Source: Rhodococcus spelaei (lineage in GTDB: Bacteria > Actinomycetota > Actinomycetes > Mycobacteriales > Mycobacteriaceae). Taken from it: 64,000 nucleotides of DNA. The translations under genes were made by a program, and so were the position numbers. Position 1 is the first letter of the stretch. Each line of letters begins with the position of its first letter. Below, piece after piece: positions 35,149 to 47,424 of this stretch. Location: NCBI RefSeq assembly GCF_006704125.1, contig NZ_VIGH01000011.1, positions 55,527 to 119,526 on the forward strand, in the 5' to 3' direction. The notes beneath the pieces were generated by a model, which was given only the letters and a program-made list of their open reading frames with translations, was not told the DNA's origin and made no database searches.

Positions 35149-35313
35149 TCACTTCGCGAGCACGAAGTCGCGGACCAGCGTGACGAATTCGTCGGGCCGC
35201 TCGAAGAACGCGACGTGGCCGCCGTCGATCTCGGCATACACGCTGTCCGGGACGGCGGCATGCAGTGCGCGACTGTTCTCCACCGGCACCGTCGCGTCCA
35301 GGGTGTGGCCGAC
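35149..35313 (-). pseudogene. C-terminal fragment of an alpha/beta hydrolase
   Basis: A 54-codon open stretch ending at a TGA (35149-35151). It reads GHTLDATVPVENSRAL, then AEIDGGHVAFFERPDEF and closes in FVLAK. This is the acid and His end of an alpha/beta hydrolase (DATVP and GGH). The nucleophile half is absent; upstream the frame turns Arg-rich and runs into the TrpB2 gene. It appears to be a remnant left by a deletion at the TrpB2 3' end. Confidence 0.7.
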
Positions 35314-35359
35314 CCGCGGGCCGCGGTCGCTCGTACGCGCCCGCCGCCCGCGAGGCTGA

Positions 35360-36643
35360 CTAGAGAGTCGAGACCAGGTTGCCCTGCATGAACTCGTGGT
35401 ACGCGGGCAGGTCGAGCATGCCGTGCCCGGACAGGCCGATGACCAGCACCTCCGGCTCGGTCAGGCCGCGCGCGTACTCGGCACACGCGGCGATCGCGTG
35501 AGACGACTCGGGCGCCGGGACGATGCCCTCGGCGCGCGCGAAGAGCACGCCCGCGGCGAACGACTCGGTCTGGTCGACCGCCTGGCCGGTGACGTAGCCG
35601 AGGTCGACGGTGTGGCTGAGCAGCGGCGCCATGCCGTGGTAGCGCAGCCCGCCGGCGTGGATCGGGTCCGGCACGAAGTCCTGCCCGAGGGTGTGCATCT
35701 TCAGCAACGGCGTCAGTCCGGCGACGTCGCCGTGGTCGTAGCGGTACTCGCCCTTGGTGATCGACGGGCAGGCCGCCGGCTCGACGGCCATGACCCGGGT
35801 GTTCGCCCGGCCGTGCAGGACCTCGCGGATGAACGGGAACGCCAGGCCGGCGAGGTTGGAACCGCCTCCGGCGCAACCGAACACGACGTCGGCGTTCTCC
35901 TCACCTGCCGCGCGCAGCTGCTCGACGGCCTCGAGGCCGATGACCGTCTGGTGCAGCACCACGTGGTTGAGGACGCTGCCGAGTGCGTACCGCGCGTTCG
36001 GGTCGCTCGCGGCGACCTCGACGGCCTCGCTGACGGCCATGCCGAGGCTGCCCGGGGTTTCGGGGTCGTCGGCGAGCATCTTGCGGCCGGACTCGGTCAG
36101 CGTCGACGGGCTCGGATGCACGGTGCCGCCGTAGGTCTCCATCAGGAAGCGGCGGTACGGCTTCGACTCGTACGACGCCCGCACCTGCCACACCTCGAGG
36201 TCGATGCCGAACTTCGCGCACGCGAACGACAGCGCGCTGCCCCACTGGCCGGCGCCGGTCTCGGTGGTGATCTTGGTGACGCCGTCCTGTGCGTTGTAGT
36301 AGGCCTGCGCGACCGCGGTATTGGTCTTGTGGCTGCCGACCGGGCTGACGCCCTCGTACTTGACGTAGATGCGGGCGGGGGTGCCCAGGGCCTTCTCGAA
36401 CTCGCGGGCCCGGATCAGCGGCGCGGGTCGCCAGGTCTTGTAGACCTCACGGACCGCTTCGGGGATCTCGATGTACTGCTCGGTGGAGGCCTCCTGCTCG
36501 ATCAGGCCGGACGCGAACAGCGCCTCCAGGTCGGCGGGCGTGACCGGCTCCCGGGTGCCGGGATGCAGGTGCGGCGGCGGGGGCACCGGCAGGTCTGCGG
36601 CGATGTTGTACCAGTGGGTGGGGATGGGCGTCTGCTCGGGCAC
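35360..36643 (-). CDS. trpB2: TrpB-like PLP enzyme (TrpB2)
   Basis: A 427-residue tryptophan-synthase beta-like enzyme of the stand-alone TrpB2 group. PLP Lys is in [11 protein letters not shown], the catalytic Glu in TETGAGQWG, the phosphate loop is GCAGGGSNL, and the closing block is [12 protein letters not shown]. The long N-terminal extension ([15 protein letters not shown]) is diagnostic for TrpB2. There is no trpA beside it. Family members make tryptophan from indole and serine or O-phosphoserine, often as salvage. The GTG at 36643 has AGGAG six bases upstream. Confidence 0.93.
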   Translation of the reverse strand: MPEQTPIPTHWYNIAADLPVPPPPHLHPGTREPVTPADLEALFASGLIEQEASTEQYIEIPEAVREVYKTWRPAPLIRAREFEKALGTPARIYVKYEGVSPVGSHKTNTAVAQAYYNAQDGVTKITTETGAGQWGSALSFACAKFGIDLEVWQVRASYESKPYRRFLMETYGGTVHPSPSTLTESGRKMLADDPETPGSLGMAVSEAVEVAASDPNARYALGSVLNHVVLHQTVIGLEAVEQLRAAGEENADVVFGCAGGGSNLAGLAFPFIREVLHGRANTRVMAVEPAACPSITKGEYRYDHGDVAGLTPLLKMHTLGQDFVPDPIHAGGLRYHGMAPLLSHTVDLGYVTGQAVDQTESFAAGVLFARAEGIVPAPESSHAIAACAEYARGLTEPEVLVIGLSGHGMLDLPAYHEFMQGNLVSTL

Positions 36644-36782
36644 GGGCGCTCCTGTCGTGAGTTCGGGTACCGAATTGTCGCCTTACCGACGATTCGCGCC
36701 GACCGCGGGTGTGCTCGTCCGACGGCGACTTGCGGCGTGCGGGTCGGCCGGAGGTGCCCGCATCGACTAAACTCCTGGTGAA

Positions 36783-38543
<1,761 letters not shown>

Positions 38544-38556
38544 CTCCACACCCGTT

Positions 38557-38603
38557 GAACGCACGAACGCCCGGCCACCAGGTGGCCGGGCGTTCGTGCG
38601 TTC
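38557..38603. terminator. Bidirectional terminator, perfect 23-bp stem
   Basis: Arms at 38557-38579 and 38581-38603 pair without mismatch around one central A. It lies between the helicase stop (38543) and the stop of the convergent secreted protein (38611). It has the same 23+1+23 design as the hairpin at 31600. Confidence 0.88.
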
Positions 38604-38610
38604 GTGAGGG

Positions 38611-39234
38611 TTACTGCTGCGGTGCGGGCGCCGCGGGCGGCTGCACCGTGAACAGCCCGACCGTCGGCAGCACGATGCAGGTGGCGTCGGGGTAGTTCAC
38701 GGTGCCGAACAGGGTTGCCGCGACCTGGCCGGGGCCCGTTGCGACGACCTTCGACAGCGACGGGGTACCGAACTCGGTGACGCCGTCGATCGGGGCGATG
38801 CCGCTCGCCCCGGTGGTCGTGTTGAGCCACACCGCGGTCAGGCCGGACCCGACGGCGACACCCGAGTAGCGCGGTGAGGCCTGGAACCGGAGTTCGCCGT
38901 CGGCCAGGGCGACCGCGGGTCCGCTGCTGGTGGACGCGGCGGTGAGGGTGATCGGCAGGTTGGGGCCGCAGCCGATGGTCGGCGAGGCGTAGGCGAACGT
39001 GCCGAAGCCGGTGGCGACGTCGACGCCGTCCGCGATGGGCTTGACGACGAGCGGTGAGCGCGACAGCAGGTTCACCGCGGCCTTCTCCGACTTGTTGGCG
39101 CCGGCGACCTCGCGCAGGTGCGCGATCCCGTCGGACAGCGGATCCGCGGCCGCGGTGCCGGTGAACGTCAGACAGGCCACCGCTCCGATTGCGACTGCTG
39201 CAGCGGTCCGGCGTGCCAGGGTGGTGGCGTTCAC
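38611..39234 (-). CDS. Secreted protein of unknown function
   Basis: A 207-residue protein with a standard Sec signal peptide (hydrophobic core followed by TGTAAADPLS, cleavage after AAA). The mature part is a beta-rich domain with two Cys (GCGPNLPITL and DATCIVLPTV), which could form a disulfide, and a Pro/Ala/Gln tail. No enzyme motif is visible. Proteins like this are common in mycolic-acid actinobacteria without known function. The GTG at 39234 has GAGGAG upstream. Confidence 0.8.
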   Translation of the reverse strand: MNATTLARRTAAAVAIGAVACLTFTGTAAADPLSDGIAHLREVAGANKSEKAAVNLLSRSPLVVKPIADGVDVATGFGTFAYASPTIGCGPNLPITLTAASTSSGPAVALADGELRFQASPRYSGVAVGSGLTAVWLNTTTGASGIAPIDGVTEFGTPSLSKVVATGPGQVAATLFGTVNYPDATCIVLPTVGLFTVQPPAAPAPQQ

Positions 39235-39302
39235 TCATGCTCCTCGGTGTGTCGGTGCGTTCCGGGCAAGAACGTACCGGATGGCGGCATGCTCGGCGAG
39301 AC

Positions 39303-39815
39303 TTAGCTTCCCGTGAGCTGTGCCGCCTGCGCGCCGTCGATCGACTCGCGAATCACGTCCGCGTGCCCGGCATGTCGGGCCTGCTCCTCGATCTGGTGCA
39401 GCAGCACCCAGCGCACGTCGTGGACGCCCTCGTCGAACCACTGCGCGACCGCGGCCGGGATGACCGGCTGCCGGGTCAGGTCGCTCTCGACGCGGATCTG
39501 CGCCGCCATCCGCTCGGCCACCGCGTGTTGGCGGGCGAGCAGGGTCGCGACGGTTTCGTCCCCGGACACCTGCCAGCCGGACAACCAGCCCGCGACCGGG
39601 TCCGGGTCGGCGTCGCCGGGATCGCCGGTGAGCAGTGCGAGGGCCTGTTCCTCGCCGCGGACAACGTGTTTGAGCAATGCGGCCAGGCTCATCGAGCTGG
39701 CACTGGGCACACTCCGGGCCTGCTCCTCGGTGAGCCCCGAGAGGGCGCCGCGCAGGGCCGCGCGTTGGCGTGCCAGCACGCCGAGGAGGAGGTCGCGTTC
39801 GTCGGTGGTGGTCAT
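39303..39815 (-). CDS. DinB-family protein
   Basis: A 170-residue four-helix DinB/DUF664-type protein. The His residues expected for a metal site are in LLKHVVRGEE and HQIEEQARHAGHADVIRE. Members are thiol-dependent transferases or hydrolases with unknown substrates; many actinobacterial ones are linked to mycothiol or bacillithiol. The ATG at 39815 is the best start; longer readings include sequence shared with the neighbouring regulator gene. Confidence 0.85.
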   Translation of the reverse strand: MTTTDERDLLLGVLARQRAALRGALSGLTEEQARSVPSASSMSLAALLKHVVRGEEQALALLTGDPGDADPDPVAGWLSGWQVSGDETVATLLARQHAVAERMAAQIRVESDLTRQPVIPAAVAQWFDEGVHDVRWVLLHQIEEQARHAGHADVIRESIDGAQAAQLTGS

Positions 39816-39865
39816 GGACTCCAGCGTGACATCGATCGCGCGGCTGCGCCGCCCGTGCGCGCCGT

Positions 39866-40651
39866 TCACCCCGGCTGGGGTGAACGGCGCGCACAGTGCG
39901 CGGAGCGCACTGTCGGCGGCGGCCCCGTCAGCAGCGCGGCGTACGACCTCAGCAGATCCCATACGTCGACGTCGCTTTCACGGAGCCGTCCGGTTCGCCC
40001 GATGGCGGTGAGGGCGCCGGTGAGCTGCCCATCGGGGGAGCGCACCGGGACCGCAAGCGCGGTGCGTCCGATGCGGCTCTCGTCGATCTCGCAGGCGGCA
40101 TCGATGTCGCGGACCTGACGCAGTTCGGCTGCGATCTCGGCCGGTTCGGTCTTGGTGCGGGTGGTGATCTGACGGAGCGGTCCGGGCGTGATCAGGTCGG
40201 GGCGTTGCACCAGCAGGAGCTTGCCGATCGCGGAGGCGTGCAGGTGCGTGGTCCAGGTCGATTCGCCGGACAGTTCGTGGTCCGGGTCGCGGTCGACCAG
40301 TCGGACCCGGCCGCCGCTGTAGGAGGCGAGGTAGATGCCGTGCCGCAGTTGGCCGCGCAACTTCTCGAGCACAGGCGCCGGATCGACGGCCGGCTCGGGT
40401 GCTGGTGTCGCCCCGGCCAATTCGCGGGTCCGCAGCCCGAGCGCGAATCCGGACAGGTCCTCCACTCGCACCAGGTAGCCGTCCGCGACCAAGATGTTGA
40501 GCAGCCGGTATGCCGTGGCGGGCGGAACCCTGGTCAGGGCGGCGATGTCGCGCGCCGAGGCTCCCGAGCCGAGAGTCGCGACCGCCTCGAGCAGGGCGAG
40601 TGCTCGCTGTACGGCGCGCGGTTCGTGGCCGCCGGGTTCACCGCCGCTCAT
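39866..40651 (-). CDS. IclR-family transcriptional regulator
   Basis: A 261-residue regulator. The N-terminal winged helix reads AVQRALALLEAVATLGSGAS with DIAALTRVPPATAYRLLNIL. The C-terminal IclR effector domain has LHASAIGKLLLVQRPD and the late TALAVPVRSPDGQLTGALTA. The start overlaps the stop of the APC permease (ATGA), so both are in one operon. The likely target is its own operon and the divergent amino-acid oxidase operon; the effector is probably an amino acid or keto acid (inference). Confidence 0.88.
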   Translation of the reverse strand: MSGGEPGGHEPRAVQRALALLEAVATLGSGASARDIAALTRVPPATAYRLLNILVADGYLVRVEDLSGFALGLRTRELAGATPAPEPAVDPAPVLEKLRGQLRHGIYLASYSGGRVRLVDRDPDHELSGESTWTTHLHASAIGKLLLVQRPDLITPGPLRQITTRTKTEPAEIAAELRQVRDIDAACEIDESRIGRTALAVPVRSPDGQLTGALTAIGRTGRLRESDVDVWDLLRSYAALLTGPPPTVRSAHCARRSPQPG

Positions 40652-42168
40652 TGCCGCACCGCGTCCGGGTGGTCGGCGCCGACCAACGCCATGCTGCCGC
40701 GGGAGTTGACCGCGAACGCGCCCGCGCCGGGCAGGACGTCTGCAGACTCGGGACTGTCGAAGACCCCGACGGCCGCGAGGCTGTCGGGTCTCGTGCGCCG
40801 CAGGTACCGATACCAGACGGCCGCGACCGACGGCACCGCAGCAACGGTCAGCAACCCGCCGAACTCGCCGTCGAGTGCGTGCCCGAAGGCGACGTATCCG
40901 ATCGCGACGAGGCCGATTGCCACGGCGAGACGGCCCGTCCAGGCGAGCGGCCCGGTGACCTCGTGGATACGGTGGAGGAACGCGATGGCGCCCGCGGCCA
41001 CGAGGACGTAGGCGATCAGCAACGCGATCCGCAAGCCCACTCGGGCCTCGCCGGGCACGCTGCCGGCCATCGAGAACGCCAGTGCACCGGCGCCGACGGC
41101 TGCCGCCGCTGCGGTCAACGCCACCCAGGGTGTGCGCAGTCCACGGTGCGTCCTGGCGAAGGCCCTCGGCAGTACCCCCTCGACGCCCATCGAATACAGC
41201 AGCCGGGACGCCGCATTTGACGATGCCATCGCCGATGCCAGCCACGAGCAGCACATGCCGAGGTGTACCAGCGCCACGATCAGGGGACTCACCCCGGTCG
41301 ATGCGCCGTGCAGATAGGCGCCGACGAGGGTGTCGGCGTGCCCGGTCCACGCCGCCCAGCCGGCGAAGACGAACAGGACGCCGCAGATCACGGGGGTGGC
41401 GAGCACGGTCCGGGTGACGGTCACCATCGGCCTGCGCGCTTCGGGCCCGATGAACGTGGCGCTCTCGAAGCCGGCGAGCGCGAACAGGACGGAGAGCATC
41501 ACGGGGAGCAGCGCGGACCCGGACGCGGGCGGGACCGGTGCGAGCTGAGCCGACGACCCGGGCACCAGCATCAGACCCACGATGAACACGAGCGAACACA
41601 CCTCGACCACCAGGATCGCGAGTGCCGCGAAGCGCACGCCGCGCAGCAGCGTCGTCAGGATCGCCGCCGCGATCGCCAGGTACACCAGCGCCGCGGCGGG
41701 GCCGCGGATGTCGAGGCCGCACTCCGCGGCGATCGCGATGACCGCCTGCCCGCCGTGGTAGAGCGTCAACGCTCCGCTGCCCACGTACTTCGCTGCCATC
41801 GCGACGCCGGTGGTCAGAGCTGCGCGTGCCCCGAGCCCCTGGAAGACGAACGCGTACAGGCCGCCGGAGGCAACCATGCGCCGGGTGAACTGTGCTGTGC
41901 ACCAGGCGATCAGCGTGACGAATACGGTGGCGGCCACGATCGTCACCAGCCCGGCGAGTGGCATGCCGTGCGCGAGCAGGGTTACCGGCAGCAGCACCAT
42001 CGACGCGGCCGGCGCCGTTGTCGCGACCGACTGTGCGAGAACCTCGAACCCGGAAAGCTGTCGTCGCCCGAGCGCTCTCAATGGCGACATTGCAGGCCGG
42101 TCGGGCTCGTTCTGCTCGAACGAACGCGTAATCGCATCCGCCAGCGCGGACGACTCCATCGCGGTCAC
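40648..42168 (-). CDS. APC-superfamily amino acid permease
   Basis: A 506-residue membrane protein with about twelve helices. Landmarks are LSGFEVLAQSVATTAPAAS in helix 1, the FALAGFESATFIGPEAR block, and the long hydrophobic C-terminal half. It is the first gene of a two-gene operon with IclR, and it lies divergent from the L-amino-acid oxidase operon, which suggests the permease imports the amino acid substrate or its product. GTG at 42168 has GGGAGG upstream; an ATG at 42159 is an alternative. Confidence 0.87.
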   Translation of the reverse strand: MTAMESSALADAITRSFEQNEPDRPAMSPLRALGRRQLSGFEVLAQSVATTAPAASMVLLPVTLLAHGMPLAGLVTIVAATVFVTLIAWCTAQFTRRMVASGGLYAFVFQGLGARAALTTGVAMAAKYVGSGALTLYHGGQAVIAIAAECGLDIRGPAAALVYLAIAAAILTTLLRGVRFAALAILVVEVCSLVFIVGLMLVPGSSAQLAPVPPASGSALLPVMLSVLFALAGFESATFIGPEARRPMVTVTRTVLATPVICGVLFVFAGWAAWTGHADTLVGAYLHGASTGVSPLIVALVHLGMCCSWLASAMASSNAASRLLYSMGVEGVLPRAFARTHRGLRTPWVALTAAAAAVGAGALAFSMAGSVPGEARVGLRIALLIAYVLVAAGAIAFLHRIHEVTGPLAWTGRLAVAIGLVAIGYVAFGHALDGEFGGLLTVAAVPSVAAVWYRYLRRTRPDSLAAVGVFDSPESADVLPGAGAFAVNSRGSMALVGADHPDAVRQ

Positions 42169-44035
<1,867 letters not shown>

Positions 44036-44065
44036 TCCGTCGATCACCTCACCCAAGGACAACTC

Positions 44066-44737
44066 ATGAAGCTCACCTCCCGCTCCGTCACGACCGTCGC
44101 CGCGCTCGCCGCCACCGCGATCGTGCTCACGGCATGCTCCTCCGACAGTGACGACACGGCCGCTCCGGGCGAACCCGCCGCGGTCGCCACCCCCGTCCTC
44201 GAGACAGGACAGGCGAACCCGATGATCGCGCAGGGCGTCACCATCAGTTCCGGCGCCACCGTGTACAAGTCCAGCGGACTCGGCCCGACCGCGTCGAACA
44301 AGGCTGCGCCGCAAGGAAGCCCGGAGTCCTACATCGACGGCCAGTTCACCGGGGGAGTCCTGCCTCCCGGTGTCACGGTTACCGAAGCGCAGGGCCTCAA
44401 CGTCCTGAAGAACATTCGCACGAACCTCGGGGCGCGGGGACTGACCCTTGCGGATGTCACGACGATGCGGGTGTTTCTCGACAACGCGCCCGGCACCGAC
44501 CGCGCGGACTACGCAGGCTGGAACCGTGCCTACCGCCAGTTCTTCGCGAACACCAATCTCGACACCGGTGACACCGAACTGGTGCCGCTCGGCAGCGCCG
44601 AACCTGCGGCGCCGCTCGAACGCAACGAGGCTCGGCCCACCCGGTTCGCCCTCGAGGTAGGCAGCCTGCCGGTGGCCGGGTGGCTCGTCGAGGTGGAGGT
44701 CGACGCGGTGTACCCGGCCGACAAGGTGGCGGGCTGA
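44066..44737 (+). CDS. Exported RidA-like lipoprotein (imine deaminase family)
   Basis: A 223-residue lipoprotein (lipobox LTAC near residue 24) that carries a Rid/YjgF-family domain. The Arg needed for imine hydrolysis in RidA appears in ARPTRFALEVGSLP, and the acidic position is kept in LVEVEVDAVYP. Rid proteins hydrolyse reactive 2-imino or enamine intermediates to keto acids. Placed right after an exported amino acid oxidase, it would act on that enzyme's imine product outside the membrane. The gap to the oxidase is 30 bases, with AAGGA before the ATG, so the genes form one operon. Confidence 0.87.
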   Translation: MKLTSRSVTTVAALAATAIVLTACSSDSDDTAAPGEPAAVATPVLETGQANPMIAQGVTISSGATVYKSSGLGPTASNKAAPQGSPESYIDGQFTGGVLPPGVTVTEAQGLNVLKNIRTNLGARGLTLADVTTMRVFLDNAPGTDRADYAGWNRAYRQFFANTNLDTGDTELVPLGSAEPAAPLERNEARPTRFALEVGSLPVAGWLVEVEVDAVYPADKVAG

Positions 44738-44940
44738 TGGGGGCGATGAGTCCGGCGCACTGGGCGATCGTGGCGGTGGTGCTGCTGGTGCTGTTCGGTT
44801 CGAAGAAGCTGCCGGACGCGGCGCGTGGTCTGGGTCGGTCGATGCGAATCCTCAAGTCCGAGGTGTCGGAGATGCATGCCGATGAGGTTGTCCCCACCAC
44901 GTCGGATGAGCCGAAGGCGGTGACGGGACCGAAGGCGTGA
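44737..44940 (+). CDS. tatA: TatA-family translocase subunit (paralogue in oxidase operon)
   Basis: A 67-residue TatA/E-like protein with a single membrane helix (PAHWAIVAVVLLVLFGSKKL), the FG hinge and the amphipathic helix with AARGLGRSMRILKSEV, then a short acidic tail. Its ATG overlaps the Rid stop (TGATG). TatA assembles the pore for twin-arginine substrates. The oxidase in the same operon carries a Tat signal, so this copy may help its export. No tatB or tatC is present here; the main tat genes should be elsewhere. Confidence 0.87.
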   Translation: MGAMSPAHWAIVAVVLLVLFGSKKLPDAARGLGRSMRILKSEVSEMHADEVVPTTSDEPKAVTGPKA

Positions 44941-44961
44941 CGGCTGCGGAGGAACACGGGG

Positions 44962-44989
44962 CGCCGGTTCAGCGGGAGCTGAGCCGGCG
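44962..44989. terminator. Hairpin between tatA and the convergent membrane protein
   Basis: Arms at 44962-44973 and 44978-44989 pair with one wobble over a 4-base loop and include the stop codon of the minus-strand gene (44969). Flanking ACGG / CCGT can extend the stem. Confidence 0.6.
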
Positions 44990-45484
44990 TTCTCCGTGTG
45001 CGTCTCGTACGGCATCGACGAAAGCGGACTTGCGGGCGGTGTAGCGGGCGCGGAAGTCGTCGCAGTCGTGCACACCGTCCATCGTCGAGTCGGTGACGAA
45101 TCCGAAGAACTCGACCGCCGAGTCCACCACGGGGGCCGGGGCGAGGATGCGCAGTTCGTTGACCATGCCGTCCAGGTCGACGATGGCCCGCGCGAGCGAG
45201 CGCAGGTTCGGGTCCGCCGATTCGAGTGCCTGCTCGAGGTCGGCGTCAGCGAGGACCTGGCTGTCGACCGCGACGATGCTGTTGTGTGCGGTGTCCGTCG
45301 CGGCGAGGAAGCGGACGTAGATCGAGCGCACCTGCGGGTCGGCGGGGGCTGCGCCGGCGGCGGCCGGTGCGACGCGGCCACGTCGTACCGCGAAGACGCC
45401 GAGCAGCACGCCGACGATCATCGACAGCGGCACCGCCCACCATGGCGCGGCCTGCGTGCTGAGGGCATCAACCAGCGAATCCAC
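44969..45484 (-). CDS. Membrane-anchored hypothetical protein
   Basis: A 171-residue protein with one N-terminal membrane helix (WAVPLSMIVGVLLGVFAV) followed by a helical soluble part with an acidic FDDF-like segment (CDDFRARYTARK). No recognised family. It starts from a GTG at 45484 and is convergent with tatA; its stop lies within the hairpin. A structural or regulatory role is not assignable. Confidence 0.6.
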   Translation of the reverse strand: MDSLVDALSTQAAPWWAVPLSMIVGVLLGVFAVRRGRVAPAAAGAAPADPQVRSIYVRFLAATDTAHNSIVAVDSQVLADADLEQALESADPNLRSLARAIVDLDGMVNELRILAPAPVVDSAVEFFGFVTDSTMDGVHDCDDFRARYTARKSAFVDAVRDAHGERRLSSR

Positions 45485-45556
45485 TTGCCGACCTTAGCAA
45501 TTGATCAACATGGTTTCGGGTAGCGACATGTTTGCGCGGCACATATGCAATGTGCT

Positions 45557-45596
45557 GGTTGCAGGTTGGGGAGATTGATGCAACCATTGGGTTGCA
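45557..45596. promoter_or_regulatory. Candidate ArsR operator with three half-sites
   Basis: Half-sites are GGTTGCA (45557-45563), TGCAACC (45579-45585) and GGTTGCA (45590-45596). The last two form a 7-bp inverted repeat over ATTG. It lies just upstream of the SRPBCC-ArsR operon, so autoregulation is likely. Confidence 0.55.
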
Positions 45597-45633
45597 GTAA
45601 ATGGACGACCACCTCCCGGCAGGAGCCTTCGGA

Positions 45634-46107
45634 ATGACGAACACTCAGGCAGCAGTCATCAACACCGACCGGTACACCGTCAGCCGCACCGTCGTTGTGA
45701 ACGCGTCGCGCGCAGCCGTCTGGCGCGCGCTCACCGACCCCGAACACATCGCGAAGTGGTTCGGCCAGACCGCCCGTATCGACGCGCTCGAGGTCGGGGC
45801 GCGCGGAGGCCTCGGCTGGCCCGGCCACGACGAGTTCACGATGGAGATCACCGAGGTCGACGAGCCGACGCACTTCGCCTACCGATGGAACACCCAGGGC
45901 GGCGAATTCGACTTCGACCGTGCCACCGAGGTCCGGTTCACCCTCGTGGAGGAGGGCGACGCGACGGTGCTCACCGTCGTCGAGACCGGCTTCGACCGGA
46001 TCAGCGACGACGAGGAGGCCCGGCGTGGTCAGCTCGAGAGCAACCGGGGCGGCTGGAACGGCGAACTCGACGAGCTCGTCGACTACCTGGAGGCGGTATC
46101 GGCATGA
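45634..46107 (+). CDS. SRPBCC (AHSA1) domain protein
   Basis: A 157-residue START-like ligand-binding protein. The signature VVVNASRAAVWRALTDPEHIAKWF is typical of AHSA1 proteins, and the later GWNGELDELVDYLEAV closes the long C-terminal helix. These proteins bind hydrophobic ligands and are usually coupled to an ArsR regulator, as here (ATGA overlap). The ATG at 45634 has AGGAG eight bases upstream; the frame extends upstream to an earlier ATG at 45601 without family match. Confidence 0.88.
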   Translation: MTNTQAAVINTDRYTVSRTVVVNASRAAVWRALTDPEHIAKWFGQTARIDALEVGARGGLGWPGHDEFTMEITEVDEPTHFAYRWNTQGGEFDFDRATEVRFTLVEEGDATVLTVVETGFDRISDDEEARRGQLESNRGGWNGELDELVDYLEAVSA

Positions 46108-46430
46108 CCGCGCCGCCGTCCGTGTCACCGACAGCGGTGTTCGCGATGCTTGCCGATGACACCCGATGGGGCATCCTGGAACTGCTCGGCAGCGAGGACC
46201 TGTCCGCATCGGCGCTGGCCGATCGACTGCCGGTGAGCAGGCAGGCGATCGCCAAGCACCTCGCCGCCCTCGAAGCGGCCGGCCTGGTCGAACGGATCCG
46301 GGTCGGCCGCGAGGTCCGGTTCCGGGCGCTCGGCTCGACACTCAGCGCCGTCGGTCGCCGGCTCGAGGCCATCGGCGCGCAGTGGGACGCCCGACTCGAC
46401 CGGATCAAGCACATCGCCGAGAACTTGTAG
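46104..46430 (+). CDS. ArsR-family transcriptional regulator
   Basis: A 108-residue winged-helix repressor. The DNA-binding part reads FAMLADDTRWGILELLGSED with LPVSRQAIAKHLAALEAAGL and the wing RVGREVRFRAL. No metal-binding Cys are present, so it is the metal-independent type that often pairs with an SRPBCC protein. Its start overlaps the SRPBCC stop, and a triple half-site lies upstream of the operon. Confidence 0.9.
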   Translation: MTAPPSVSPTAVFAMLADDTRWGILELLGSEDLSASALADRLPVSRQAIAKHLAALEAAGLVERIRVGREVRFRALGSTLSAVGRRLEAIGAQWDARLDRIKHIAENL

Positions 46431-46502
46431 GCAGCTCCGCTGCCTGTGAGTCCTTCTGGTCCGGCTGGGGACCAGAAGGACTCACAGGCGCGGAGCTGCC
46501 TA
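46428..46502. terminator. Long convergent terminator spanning both stop codons
   Basis: A 75-base inverted repeat running from the ArsR stop TAG to the stop of the endonuclease gene on the other strand. The outer arms pair, a 3-on-2 internal loop breaks the stem, and a long inner stem follows with a loop of about six bases. It terminates both genes. Confidence 0.85.
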
Positions 46503-47267
46503 CAGCGCCTCGCGCAGGTACGCGAGGTCGTCGGCGAGGCCCTCGGGGGGAGTCTCGAGGATCACGGGGGCCTGCGCCGTCCGCACCACCTCGGCGAGCA
46601 CGGCCGCGTCGATGGTGCCGTCGGCCAGGTTCGCGTGCCGGTCCCGCGCCGAGTTGAACTCGTCCCTGGAGTTGTTCAGGTGCACCAGGTCGATCCGGCC
46701 GGTGATCGCCTTGACCCGCTCGACGACGCCGACCAGGTCCTCGCCGCCGGCCCACGCGTGGCAGGTGTCCAGGCAGAACCCGGCGCCGAAGTCGCCGACC
46801 TCGTCCCAGAGACGGGCGATGTCGTCGAAGCGTCGGGCCATCGCCGCGTCCCCGCCCGCGGTGTTCTCGATCAGGATCGGCACCGCGAAGCCGCCCTTGT
46901 CGGCCTCGCGCTCGAACAGCTTGCGCCAGTTGGCGAATCCCTCGGCCTGGTCCTCGCCGTCGCGGACGTGACCGCCGTGCACGACCAGACCGATCGCCCC
47001 GATGTCCGCGGCGGCCTTGGCCTGCTCGGTCACGGACTTGCGGGACGGGATCCGGATCCGGTTGTTCAACGACGCCACGTTGATGACGTACGAGGAGTGC
47101 ACCACCACGTCGATCGGGCTGTCGCGGATCTGCTCGGCCTTGGGGTGCGGGGTCAGCTTGTTCCACTTCTGCGGGTCGGTGAGGAACAGCTGCACGACCT
47201 CGGCGCCGAGTGCCTCCCCGGCGCCGATCGGGTCGTCGTCCTGGCGTACGTGAGCTCCGATGCGCAT
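46500..47267 (-). CDS. nfo: Deoxyribonuclease IV (AP endonuclease, Nfo)
   Basis: A 255-residue zinc-dependent TIM-barrel endonuclease that cuts at abasic sites in base excision repair. Landmarks are the start MRIGAHVRQDDDPI, the HSSYVINVAS block, ILIENTAGG with the metal Glu, LDTCHAWAGGEDL with Asp and His, and DLVHLNNSRDEF. Size and pattern match mycobacterial End/Nfo. The ATG is at 47267. Confidence 0.92.
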   Translation of the reverse strand: MRIGAHVRQDDDPIGAGEALGAEVVQLFLTDPQKWNKLTPHPKAEQIRDSPIDVVVHSSYVINVASLNNRIRIPSRKSVTEQAKAAADIGAIGLVVHGGHVRDGEDQAEGFANWRKLFEREADKGGFAVPILIENTAGGDAAMARRFDDIARLWDEVGDFGAGFCLDTCHAWAGGEDLVGVVERVKAITGRIDLVHLNNSRDEFNSARDRHANLADGTIDAAVLAEVVRTAQAPVILETPPEGLADDLAYLREAL

Positions 47268-47424
47268 GGGGGCCAGCCTACTGTCGGCGGGTCGAACATC
47301 GGGTCGGTCGGCTCCTGAGGCCCAAGATCAGGGTGGTCCCTGATAGCGGCCCGCGGCACTGCCGGTAATCATGGACGGGTCGGACCGCCCGGTCCGGCTA
47401 TTCGGATCCGCAGGAAAGGCCGTC

